Shown here: positions 9,889-18,084 of the stretch, one piece after another
How positions within the stretch are numbered: the first letter of the stretch is position 1
Layout: each line of letters begins with the position of its first letter
Translations under genes and position numbers: made by a program
Source: Euprymna scolopes
Lineage: Eukaryota; Mollusca; Cephalopoda; Sepiida; Sepiolidae
NCBI GenBank assembly: GCA_024364805.1
Contig: CM044527.1
Span: 39,038,990 to 39,074,798, forward strand
Direction of reading: 5' to 3'
Length of the DNA: 35,809 nucleotides
The notes under the pieces: generated by a model
Databases searched by the model: none
Seen by the model: the letters and a program-made list of their open reading frames with translations, nothing else
What the model was told of the DNA's origin: nothing

Positions 9889-10090
9889 TACTAGCGGGGA
9901 TACCCGGTGTTGCTCGGGTGTTTAGAGGTTTGCGTGTTGTTTCGATTTGTGTTGTTTCGATTCGTTGAAGTCATTGGAGTTTTTACATAAATACAGCATC
10001 AACAAGTGTATATATTTTGTTTTTAAGAATACACCAACACACCGACATTTTTTAAAATTATTTTTTATTACTTGACTAAAGTTTATTTTA
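9889..10090 (+). repeat. CTAG/CCGG-ended repeat, 5' part
   Basis: Starts ACTAGCGGGGATACCCGGTG and TTGCTCGGG, the signature also seen at 34733 and, reversed, near 583, 10563 and 34085. A duplicated TTGTTTCGATT follows. The element is cut by the 5S-derived SINE at 10091. Confidence 0.6.
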
Positions 10091-10398
10091 TACACGGCAC
10101 AGTCATCTTGAGACACCGGTTCTTGCCAAATCATTGAAGTTAAGCAACAATGAGCCTAGCCAGTACAAGATGGGTGACCATTTGGGAAGGCGAAGCGCTG
10201 TATGTACCGTGAGGTAAAATACCAGGTTGAGAAACTGACGCAGGGGGTAGATTGGACTCTCTTAAGCCGTGGTAGGCACCCCATCTAGTGATGGCGTTAT
10301 GATAAAAAAATACTCTTGATAGCCCTAGCAAAGCATCAAGTAATCAGCTACCAACAAGATTTGAATTACACTACAAACTACAAATTACACTACAAATT
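10091..10398 (+). mobile_element. 5S rRNA-derived SINE, copy 1
   Basis: The first 115 bases follow 5S rRNA: TTGAGACACCGGTTCTTGCC, then GAAGTTAAGCAAC (A block of the internal control region), GAGCCTAGCCAGTAC, and GATGGGTGACCATTTGGGAA (C-block region), ending near GCTGTATGTA. A body of about 190 bases follows, with CGTGAGGTAAAATACCAGG, AGTGATGGCGTTATGA and AGCATCAAGTAATCAGC, and ends in TTGAATTACACTACAAACTA repeats. The body is shared with the reversed copy at 16640-16960, which separates it from a simple 5S pseudogene. Known precedent: SINE3-type elements in fish have 5S promoters. Confidence 0.85.
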
Positions 10399-10563
10399 CG
10401 CGTAATGAGTTCAATCTCGGCTACGGTCGTGCTCGATTGGGGATGGATTATTTTTTTAACTAATCTGTTCATACAAAATTTTTAAACATGACTATATTTA
10501 ACATTATTTCCGACCAGCAATGTGTCTCCAGCTGGACAATGTCGGGAGAATACTGCTAGTTTT
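10380..10563 (-). repeat. CTAG-ended repeat, 5' part, reversed
   Basis: On the minus strand it starts ACTAGCAGTATTCTCCCGAC and ATTGTCCAGCTGG, the same signature as 34733. The rest is AT-rich. With the copy at 9889 it flanks the 5S-SINE in convergent orientation. Confidence 0.45.
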
Positions 10564-10646
10564 CAATATTCCTTGTGTATAATAGCAGCCTCCTCCTCCT
10601 CCTCCTCAATGCAACAAAATAAAGCAATTATAAAGAGTTTACTCAC

Positions 10647-10786
10647 CTTTCTATGATGTCAATGTCTTGCTCCATCTTTAGGGCGGCATCAAGAGCTGCC
10701 TGCACTCGGGGTGCCACTATGGGGCCCTCGTAATCAGAAGTCGTACGGGTTGGCATGTCTAGTTGCAACTGAAGTATATTCTCACC
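10647..10786 (-). CDS. KIF3B: KIF3B exon, C-terminal tail (last exon found)
   Basis: This 140-base exon encodes [20 protein letters not shown] and then [20 protein letters not shown], followed by DIDIIE and two bases of a split codon. Human KIF3B has ELDMPSRTTRDYEGPAIAPK followed by [16 protein letters not shown]. The acceptor is TTAATTTCCAG before GGTGAGAAT, and the donor is GAAAG|GTGAGT, a near-perfect site. A further exon is therefore required for the last 40-50 residues (a Lys/Ser-rich stretch ending near SRGLVPK in vertebrates). I searched the minus strand to the left and recognised none. Confidence 0.95.
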
Positions 10787-10901
10787 CTGGAAATTAAAAA
10801 AGAAAAAAAAAAAATATTTCCATCATTTTTGCAATATGATAAAATAAACAGGGTTGTACGTTCCCCTGTCGAGGTTCTGAAATTTGAACTTCTCAAAAAA
10901 A

Positions 10902-10911
10902 NNNNNNNNNN
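10902..10911. other. Assembly gap of ten N
   Basis: Ten unknown bases sit inside a run of A on both sides, in the 1.0 kb intron between the last two KIF3B exons. The true length is unknown. The flanking homopolymer is the likely cause. No exon is lost, because the two neighbouring exons are in matching phase and contiguous in the protein. Confidence 0.99.
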
Positions 10912-10984
10912 AAAAATAACAAAAAAAAGATAATCTAAACATACAAATTGCCTTTTTTGTATGAGCACTTTTTACTGTGATAGT

Positions 10985-11275
10985 ACACACATGAAACTCT
11001 AGTTTCCTTCAAAGTAATCTCCTCCGGCTGCAATGCACTTGTACCATTCCAACAACTTCTGGAAGGCCCCATAGAAGTCCTCCTGTGTGAGCATGTCAAT
11101 GACCCTCATCACAACCTCTTTAATCTCCTTAGTTGTCTCATTATGACAACCTCTAAGGTTTTCCTTGAGCTTAAGGAATAACCAAAAGTCACAGGGAGCA
11201 AGGTCTGGACTACAAGGAGGGTGAGGAACTGCCAGTCTTTTGGCAGTTAAAGGTTCAATCTTCACTAGAGGTGAT
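10985..11275 (-). pseudogene. Mariner transposase, C-terminal fragment
   Basis: The minus strand encodes 88 residues with PHPPCSPDLAPCDFWLFLKL, then LKENLRGCHNE, and LEWYKCIAAGGDYFEGN before the stop. In mariner-family transposases the Asp of the SPDLAP-CDFWLF block is the third acidic catalytic residue, and a W-KCI--GGDYFE motif ends the protein. The N-terminal DNA-binding and first two catalytic regions are absent, so the copy is dead. It sits in the 1.0 kb KIF3B intron, transcribed in the same direction as the host gene. The inverted terminal repeats were not identified. Confidence 0.92.
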
Positions 11276-11303
11276 ACTCAGAATAAAATACAAATTTTAT
11301 AAA

Positions 11304-11470
11304 CTTTTATCCGATCATGGCTGATGGAAGGAGAATAATCTACCCTTAATTAAATAAAGAATTCAACTCAAAATTCCACACAAATTTCAGACTTCAACAA
11401 AAAGTTTCCAAAATTTGTAAAGATGTATACAAAGAAGGTTGAAGGTTATATCAGCCAAAACGTGAAAATA
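11304..11470 (+). repeat. SINE family 3 body fragment
   Basis: GGAGAATAATCTACCCTTAA, then TAAATAAAGAATTCAACTC, TTTCAGACTTC and GAAGGTTGAAGGTTATATC follow the same order as 6255-6420. No tRNA head. Confidence 0.6.
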
Positions 11471-11814
11471 TGAACCAAAATGAGGATAATAATGGGAGTT
11501 CTCTGTTGACTGAGGTACAGTCTTATGCAGTTCTAGGAGGTTCGCTCTCCCAGGCTTTGCCTTCTAATCCTTTGGAAAGGCTAGTTTATTGCTAATTACC
11601 TGAGATGCCCCTATCAGGGAATGCCAACGAGACTGGTCAGGCATTTTTTATAGGCCAGAGTGCTCTTCCTATAAAGTGCTGGTCTTTCGAATCCTAATTT
11701 TCTAACCTTGTGTCACATCTTCCCGTCATGGAAGAGAGATAAACATCAGTAATATGAATAATCTAAATATCTCAGTGTGTACACATATACACACTTAATC
11801 AATGTAAAACTTAC
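11471..11814. other. Intron DNA, nothing recognised
   Basis: From the SINE fragment to the KIF3B exon the sequence has no repeat partner in the window and no coding similarity. Confidence 0.5.
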
Positions 11815-11917
11815 CTTAAACCGTGGGTTTCCTGTGACGGATCCAAGCCGTGCATATTCGGCTACAGGTCGGCGATTACCAACAGCGGACACCGGACGCT
11901 TGGCCATCGTCTGCGTG
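11815..11917 (-). CDS. KIF3B: KIF3B exon, C-terminal tail
   Basis: This 103-base exon encodes, after one base completing an Asn codon, [20 protein letters not shown] and then [14 protein letters not shown]. It aligns with human [13 protein letters not shown] without a gap. The start is chosen by frame: the acceptor must be CTTTTGAAG|CACGCAG. The better-looking CAG seven bases downstream would shift the frame. The donor is AAG|GTAAGT-like (GTAAGG), phase 0. KRPVSAVG is a hallmark of the KIF3B tail and is absent from KIF3A. The residues after it are less conserved, as expected for a basic, probably unstructured tail. Confidence 0.93.
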
Positions 11918-12387
11918 CTTCAAAAGAGAAAGAAAAAGAGACCGAAAACAGGTTATTAACTTTAATATAAGAATTGAAACTAATATAATAATAATAATGA
12001 CATATGCTTCTTCTAAAAAAGAAAAAAGAAAAAAATAGAAAGAAAAAGGAAAAATCTAATAGAAACGAATTTAAAAAAAGAGGAAAAAAAAAAAGAAAGG
12101 TTATAGTCAAAATTGTCTGCTCTTTCTGATTTTCCGGTTTCTGCTCAACAAATAATATGACGGTGACAAGCAAGATAGGGTCCCTCCTGATTAATGATTA
12201 TCTTCCTTTCAGATAACATGATCTGCCCCCCCCCCTTTCCCATGTTAAGAATGGCCTTCTTGTCTGCTTCACCATGTATCCAGCCAAATAGACAGCAGAA
12301 ACCGAAAGTCATAAAGAACAGACAATCTTGACTATCACAAGACCCCCCCCCCCAACCTTTTCCGTTATTTCAGTATTTTACATATAC

Positions 12388-12460
12388 TAGCAATGTAAAG
12401 CTTGGTCAATACTGAATGGGTGACCATTTTGAAATACTAGATGCTGTATATGAGTGAGTT
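12388..12460 (+). repeat. 5S rRNA-derived fragment, degraded
   Basis: AATGTAAAGCTTGGTCAATA, then CTGAATGGGTGACCATTTTG and ACTAGATGCTGTATA follow the 5S order from the A block to the 3' end, with many changes. The 5' third of the 5S head is missing and no shared body is visible. Confidence 0.6.
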
Positions 12461-12694
12461 CTCTGCTTACCCCGGCATTGTTATCAATCATCTTGGACTT
12501 ATCTTTGCCATGAGAATTAAGAAATGCTAGTTTAGGGGAGGTGTGATTAGTGATTGTTCAACACTCCCTTCACAATAAACTGCCTGCACAGGTACTCTTA
12601 CAGAGGGTATCTGTTATCTCTACAAACTGAATTAGAGTCGACTACTAGTTACATATTTTTTGCTAATAAATGTAAAGTAATTTTATCTGGGTAT

Positions 12695-12785
12695 TTTGTT
12701 GGCCTAATGGATAACATTGCAAACTATGAAAACAATTATGATGAGTTCAAATCCAACTTCAGAATTATTATAGCCATTTCTGCAC
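12695..12785 (+). repeat. tRNA-derived SINE head
   Basis: GTTGGCCTAATGGATAACAT is a good A box, and GATGAGTTCAAATCCAAC, 40 bases on, a good B box. The part between does not make a convincing anticodon arm, so it is a SINE head, not a tRNA gene. It abuts the LINE fragment at 12815. Confidence 0.6.
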
Positions 12786-12814
12786 TCATACTACTGGGAA
12801 AGGTATGAACCCGT

Positions 12815-13045
12815 AATTTCCTTGTGTCAGGAAAACTACAGGAAATTAATGCTATGGAAAGTAAAGGTCTGAGAGTGAATGTTACAAAGATGAAAGTGAT
12901 GATCAGTGGTCGTAGTGTTGGAAATCTTCCAGCAAGAGGACAGTTCCCTTGTTCACTCTGTTCCATCGGAAATAATGGTTAGGATGAAGTATGCTGACTT
13001 TAAACAGTCATACAGACACAAATCGTGTCGAATGCTCAGGCCACT
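12815..13045 (+). mobile_element. LINE reverse transcriptase, C-terminal fragment
   Basis: One frame reads LQEINAMESKGLRVNVTKMK and then VMISGRSVGNLPARGQFPCS followed by LCSIGNNG. The ESKGLRVN--KTK-M-SG motif, followed by a Cys pair (PCS-C), occurs after the reverse transcriptase domain of many invertebrate LINE polyproteins. The fragment is isolated, with stops soon after the Cys pair. Confidence 0.75.
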
Positions 13046-13089
13046 TGATTCTGGCAGGTGTTCCAAAAAAAAATTTTTTTTTTTCTTTT

Positions 13090-13270
13090 TAAAACTCATT
13101 TTAGCCGAACGTAAATTGAAGTCGCATGAAATAGCAGAAAGTATCAGAAAGCAGTGTATTCACCATTTTGTATGAACAATGAGAAAGCTGTGTTCAAAGT
13201 GGATGCTGCATGCATTTGCTCACAGTCTATCCAAAATAGCAACGCATTCATGATTCAGAACATTGTTTAT
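13090..13270 (+). pseudogene. Mariner transposase, N-terminal fragment
   Basis: Translation gives KLKSHEIAESIRKQCIHHFV and, after a stop, TMRKLCSKWMLHAFAHSLSK. Mariner N-terminal regions have an EIAE-x-I helix-turn-helix followed by MRKLC-KWVPH. Several codons between the two blocks are lost. It is a different copy from the C-terminal fragment at 10985. Confidence 0.75.
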
Positions 13271-13320
13271 GGTCGCACGTCATATCAACATGCTATAAAT
13301 GTAGGTGGGATCCGTAAACG

Positions 13321-13637
13321 TTAAGATGTTTTTAATTTATAATGACGGTTTAAGACCCCAATGATTCCGACAATCTTATTCATAACTTATGGTTAGTACA
13401 ATCAACCAATGAGAAGCCTCCAACTTTATCACAAAAAATATCGAATTTTGGATTCAGTTCAGTTTGCTGTCAACCTCTGCTTTGAAAAGACTGAATTGTG
13501 ACTGCATTGATTCTTCGCCGCCATCTTTGTTCTTCAGAATTACTCAACACTCGAAATCGTGACTGCATTGATTCTTTGCCGATTTGATTTACTACCGCCA
13601 TATTTGTTCAACATAATGTCTCAACACTTAACAATGA
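13321..13637 (+). mobile_element. TTAA-flanked MITE, copy 1 (right end lost)
   Basis: Starts TTAAGATGTT, then GACCCCAATGATTCCGACAA, CAACCAATGAGAAGCCT, ATTACTCAACACTCGA and GACTGCATTGATTC twice. The same order is seen at 34210-34549. The right terminal inverted repeat is missing because a 5'-truncated LINE begins at about 13638. No coding capacity. Confidence 0.8.
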
Positions 13638-14075
13638 ATCATTATTCCTTTTATTCATAAATGACCTCCCTGATAAAATTGTCTCTGAGATGTGTACATT
13701 TGCTAATGACATGATGCTTTATAACAGGAATGAAGGGAAAGCGAATGAACACATTAAGTAAATGGCTGAAACCTTAGAGGATGACCTCCAGTCTATAGTG
13801 GAATGGGGACATAAATGGATGATAACATTCAACGCTGCCAAGACAAACTTCTTTCCTTTAATAATTACAAGAAACCTTTTTAAGCACTAATAGCTAATAA
13901 TAATGGCTAATGATACACTATCTGAAAACTCTTTGTTTAAACTTCACAAGGAACATAAATTGGAACAGATACATTGCCAAGGCTGCTGCAAAGAAGGCGT
14001 GTTCTCTCTACCATGCTAGACGGTTACTTACACTTGAGAGTATGTTGTACCTCTGTAGCAGGTAAAAGCTGTCCA
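13638..14075 (+). mobile_element. Jockey-type LINE, truncated copy
   Basis: Translation follows LLFLFINDLPDKIVSEM, then CTFANDMMLYNRNEGK, EMAETLEDDLQSIVEWG and KWMITFNAAKT, and ends near LYHARRLLTLESMLYLC. The YADD catalytic box of the intact family is AND here. Several frame shifts. 5'-truncated; runs directly into another copy at 14085. Confidence 0.85.
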
Positions 14076-14084
14076 AAGCAACCC

Positions 14085-15345
14085 ACTCCCTCCAAAATTT
14101 CCCTTTGCTGCGGACAGAAGCCACACTCGTAGATTTGAAAATCACTTCTTCTCATGTCTGTGATATCATAAAAACACTAGACTCCTCTATGGCGTGTAGG
14201 CCTGATTCTGTACCTGCTATACTAATTAAGAAATGCTCCACTGAGCTAGCCTGTCCTCTTCAAACTCTTCCAAAAAAAATGCCTAGCAGAGTCTCTTTTC
14301 CTGTTGGTTGGAAAATTGCCTCCATGGTACTAGTATTCAAGACTTCTGGCAAAAGAACTGACCCGCTCAATTATCACCTCATCAATCTTCTCCCTCTCTT
14401 TGCAAAATCATCTTTGAATCTTTAATCAATCAAGTGCTAGTCCACCATCTTGTAAATGCTAAGCTTCTTTCTGACCGTATGAATTTAGACAAGCTTGTTT
14501 TACTGTGGATATTTTAATCGTCATCTGAACACATATACCATGCACTGGATAAAGCAGGGGAAGCTAGAGCAGTAGTTTTTGATATATCCAAAGCCTTGAT
14601 ATATCCAAAGCCTTTGACAAGGGCTTCTCATAAAAATTAAATCCAATGGCATTTCTGGATGAATACTTAAATAATCGGATCCTTTCTAAACAAGAGAAAT
14701 ATCCAGGTTGTCCTCGATGTTCATACTAAACAACATTATATGAATGCAGGTATGCCTCAGAGGTTGAGCCTTAGGCCTTTATTATTTGTGATATTCATAA
14801 ATTACCTCTCTGATAGATTGTGTCTAAAATGGGTACGTTTGCTGGATGACACCACATTCTATAATAGACACGAAGCAAAAAACGAATGTACGCATATCAA
14901 AGTCTGTAGTAGAATGTGGCCATAAACGGAAGGTAACATTTAATGCTACTAAGACTAAGCTCCTTTCCTTTAATTACAAAAACCTTCTCAACCACTAGTT
15001 GCCATCACAAATAATACCCTACTCTTCGGCTTAACATTCATAAGCAACATAAATTGGAACAAATACATTGAGGACATTGGCAAGGCTGCTGTAAAGAAGG
15101 TGGGCTCTCTCTATCATGCTAGAAAATTACTTACATCAGAGAGTATCCTATGTCTTTACAAATCTATGATTCATCTATGGATCGAGTATTGTTGCCACGT
15201 TTGGGTTAGTGAATCTACCACTAGTCTCTCGTTATTAGAGAGAGTCCCAAAAAAGTCGCCAACCTAATAGGTTCTGCACTATGAGTCAAGCTCCAGCCTC
15301 TGTTACATCCTTGTGCTTTTCTTACAAGTACTTTAATGCCCCCCC
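14085..15345 (+). mobile_element. Jockey-type LINE, reverse transcriptase copy
   Basis: Covers most of the reverse transcriptase domain: VCDIIKTLDSSMACRPDSVP near 14157, then FPVGWKIASMVLVFKTSGKR, AVVFDISKAFD (motif A), MPQRLSLRPLLFVIFINYLS and the motif C region with LLDDTTFYNRHE in place of YADDTTLYNRHD, then LYHARKLLTSESILCLYKS. The 3' end past the KVANLIG block is lost at a C-rich run (15341-15349). About half a dozen frame breaks. It is missing the endonuclease half. Confidence 0.88.
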
Positions 15346-15394
15346 CCCCAACGTATATACTTCAGACTAACCTGACAAGCAACAAAAATATTTA

Positions 15395-15600
15395 ATTTCA
15401 TCTGTCCTATCTTTCCCCCAGTTCATTCCTTTCCCTACCTTCTCTTTTTTTTCTCCGTCCAGTCAAGTCCTCTCTCTGGCTGCACACACAATTATCTTCA
15501 TATAGATTCCTTGAAGAACGTGTGAGCATAAAGGAATTAACTTGTTGATTAAAAAATGAGTTATTTACATAATCTGACTGGAAAACAGCTCCCCCCCACA
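15395..15600 (-). repeat. Dispersed repeat, possible solo LTR fossil, second copy
   Basis: The minus strand matches 7630-7790 over TTTTCCAGTCAGATTATGTA, GTTAATTCCTTTATG and AAGGAATCTATATGAAG, followed by a purine-rich tract. Old and partial. Same uncertainty as for the plus-strand copy. Confidence 0.35.
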
Positions 15601-15793
15601 CTCCTATGAAAAAATCTGCACTAATTTAACCTTAAAGAATGAATAATTTTTTTCTATTATTTATCCGGGTCAATGTCGATCAAAGCAAATATCAATTTTG
15701 TGGGTGTTTGTTGTTTTTGAGTTTTAGCCGGACATACAAGCATACGCATGAGCAACTGATAAGATAATAATCATTATTGATATATGATCGTAC

Positions 15794-15907
15794 TTTGATT
15801 TGGTGATGGTCTGCAGCTTCCATGTGTCATCATCTTCGTCAAACAGGACACGGTTCATGACTTTGTTTTTCTCTTCATGTGGTATGAAGTTTTCTATGAT
15901 CAAAAAC
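15794..15907 (-). CDS. KIF3B: KIF3B exon, stalk-tail junction
   Basis: This 114-base exon starts with the G that completes the split Lys codon and encodes FLIIENFIPHEEKNKVMNR, then VLFDEDDDTWKLQTITKS, leaving two bases AA. Human KIF3B has HLIIENFIPLEEKSKIMNR followed by an acidic DDEEDHWKL stretch. The acceptor is TTTCGTGCAG and the donor is AAA|GTACGA, weaker than consensus after position +4. The IIENFIP block is the most conserved part of the region C-terminal to the coiled coil in kinesin-II motors. The following intron of 3.9 kb holds LINE, MITE and mariner relics. Confidence 0.95.
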
Positions 15908-15919
15908 CTGCACGAAAGA

Positions 15920-16620
15920 AAAAAAAAAGGAAATGTTAAACACGTTTAATGATATAAACAAATCATAAGTCACACGTGACACTGCAACTGCCCGACAACG
16001 TAAGGATGGGCCAAAGTCTTATGTTACTTTTGCAAATTGTAATGAAGTATTACCAAAATTATGCCATAGAAGTGTTGATAACTCAGGAATGTTGAAAACA
16101 GCTAAAATATTACTGGCTTTTAACCAAACAAAAAGACATCGATTTCTCGATTTTGAAAAGAAAAGCAGCAACTGCATAGAAGATATTAAAATTTGTCTAG
16201 TTTTAAAGGAACAAAAAAGCTAATCTCATCCTATATGTATACATAACATTAGACTGACATAACATACATGTAAATTTTATAAAATTCAATTCCTTTTTCT
16301 GGTATGGCCAACCAAGACAGATTGGTCTGACATTTAACGATATTAGACCCACAACCACACATCACTTAATATACTAAAGCATATTCTAAGATACTTACGC
16401 ACACAGTTGAAAAATTAATACTCATTAATAACGTCTTCAATTGAAAAAAATTTACCATATTCAAAAACACTCGTTTGGAAGCTGTTTTTTCTGCCGCATC
16501 AACTGGTTTATTCTGATTTAGGATTCTTAAACTGGATTATTATGAATGTGGATATTACCTCTTAAGACCAATTTGTTTCTGGACCAACCTGATTGCTCCA
16601 TCCATCCATCCAGTGCAGCC
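15920..16620. other. Intron DNA, nothing recognised
   Basis: Between KIF3B exon 15794-15907 and the reversed 5S-SINE I see no coding similarity and no second copy in the window. Confidence 0.5.
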
Positions 16621-16639
16621 GCAGTTTGTAATATAATTC

Positions 16640-16960
16640 AATTCATGATTACCAAAATTGTAGTTTGTAATTTAATTCAAATCTTGTTGGTAGCTGAATA
16701 CTTGATGCTTCACCAGGGCTATCAAAGGGTATTTTTTATCGTGACACCATCACTAGATGGGGTGCCTACCACAACTTAAGAGAGTCCAATCTACCCCCGA
16801 GAGAAGGATAGACCGCGCCAGTTTCTTAACCTGGTATTTTACCTCACGGTACATACAGCGCCTCACCTTCCCAAGTGGTCACCCATCTGGTACTGGCCAG
16901 GCTCAACGTTGCTTAACTTCAGTGATCTGGCGACAACAAGTGTGTCAATGTGATTGTGAA
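16640..16960 (-). mobile_element. 5S rRNA-derived SINE, copy 2, reversed
   Basis: On the minus strand the 5S head reads CACATTGACACACTTGTTG, CAGATCACTGAAGTTAAGCA, GAGCCTGGCCAGTACC, GATGGGTGACCACTTGGGAA and GCGCTGTATGTA. The body, CGTGAGGTAAAATACCAGG to AGCATCAAGTATTCAGC, matches copy 1 at 10200-10350 and ends in two TTGAATTAAATTACAAACTA-type units. The head is closer to functional 5S than copy 1. Confidence 0.87.
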
Positions 16961-17014
16961 ATATATCTATGTACTTGATTGCTACATATACTTTTATCTC
17001 CATTTTTCATTTAT

Positions 17015-17052
17015 AAAAGTTTATGAAATGCAGAAGCATTTCATAAACTTTT
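17015..17052. repeat. Perfect 17-bp hairpin
   Basis: AAAAGTTTATGAAATGC (17015-17031) and its exact reverse complement (17036-17052) are separated by four bases, AGAA. It is followed by an (AT)n tract at 17070-17110. Confidence 0.9.
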
Positions 17053-17070
17053 CCCACTAACTGTTTATGC

Positions 17071-17104
<34 letters not shown>

Positions 17105-17364
17105 ATACATATGGATTGGTTTCATATTGTAAAGTTTCAATTTATGTTTATATCAGCAAAATCATTTGCTGTAATGATTAATTTGCTAAAATCTTTCATC
17201 TGATGAAAAAAAACGCATTCTTTGAAACTTTGCGGGTTAAGGAATTATTAATGTTGCTTTCTGAGTTTCCTGTCGAACAATAAATTCTTGTAAGCTTATT
17301 GAGACTCTGGTGGAAACAAAAAAAGTATCTGATCTAGCAACATAAAGTTATATAAAAAAATGTT

Positions 17365-17620
17365 ATGGAAGCAGATTGTATTCCACGTAAACTTCTCCGT
17401 CTTCTAAAAGCAGCCTACTGTGCATTTGTATGTAGGGTGGGGTTTCAGAACTCTTTGAAATATAGTCTAGTGCTCAACAAGGATGTGTTCTTTCACTTAC
17501 ATTTTTTCAATTATGCCATTAAGTGGATCACTTCAAATGCCTTAAAAGAGATTCCTGGTGTCACTGTTGGATGTCACTTTGACATAGATGATATTGTATT
17601 ATGTATTGAGACTCTGCGCG
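17365..17620 (+). mobile_element. RTE-type LINE, reverse transcriptase fragment
   Basis: Translation has IPRKLLRLLKAAYCAFVCRV, then FFNYAIKWITSNALKEIPGV and TVGCHFDIDDIVL. The order matches the RTE-like GVRQGCVLSP...LFNYAIDWI...ADDIVLL region, and the catalytic pair is preserved as DDIVL. The GVRQGC block is garbled. It ends at an (AC)n tract and is separated from its likely continuation at 18085 by about 450 bases. Confidence 0.8.
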
Positions 17621-17645
17621 CACACACATACACACACACGCATGA

Positions 17646-18084
17646 CTGTCTGTAGATAAAACACACCGAATGATGGGGTGAAGCTGTCGAAACTGATGTC
17701 ACCCAAGGTGAATAGGTCAATTGACCCCCATAGCTGTCAGGATTGAAATACCTACTAGAGAACAGGTCAATATATATATAAGCAGATGAAGCACAAGAGC
17801 CAGTTAGTCAAAAAGCGACAATAACACGAGCCACTGCTGAATCTACCCCCTCTATCTACTGCTTGGAAGCATGTACACAAGGCAAGAAATAAAATAATAA
17901 TTTCATATTTTTCTAACAAATGAATTTGTGTTGTAATTTTGTTTTCTTGGCTATCAAGAAACTACTATCATTCAACCCAGCTATATCACAGTTGTGCTAT
18001 TTGGTGAGACATTTGCTGATGTCCAGTTTGTTATTAATAAACTTTAGCATGTTCCACCACAGATTTGGAATAAAAAATCCTTAT
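17646..18084. other. Insertion between two RTE fragments, unassigned
   Basis: The stretch separates two parts of what looks like one LINE copy. It has a TATATATATAAGCAGATGAA promoter-like site near 17771 and a polyadenylation-like AATAAA near 17888. An old solo LTR is possible but no boundaries or partner were found. Confidence 0.3.

Noticed and set aside
11862-12173. 103-residue Phe-rich protein on the minus strand
   Set aside because: Shadow of an A-rich intron; overlaps a KIF3B exon in another frame.
12697-12770. tRNA gene with A and B boxes
   Set aside because: The boxes are good but the arms do not pair into a cloverleaf, and it abuts a LINE fragment. It is a SINE head.
16840-16958. 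Functional 5S rRNA gene
   Set aside because: Several changes in the conserved blocks, no terminator T run right after the head, and a shared SINE body follows.
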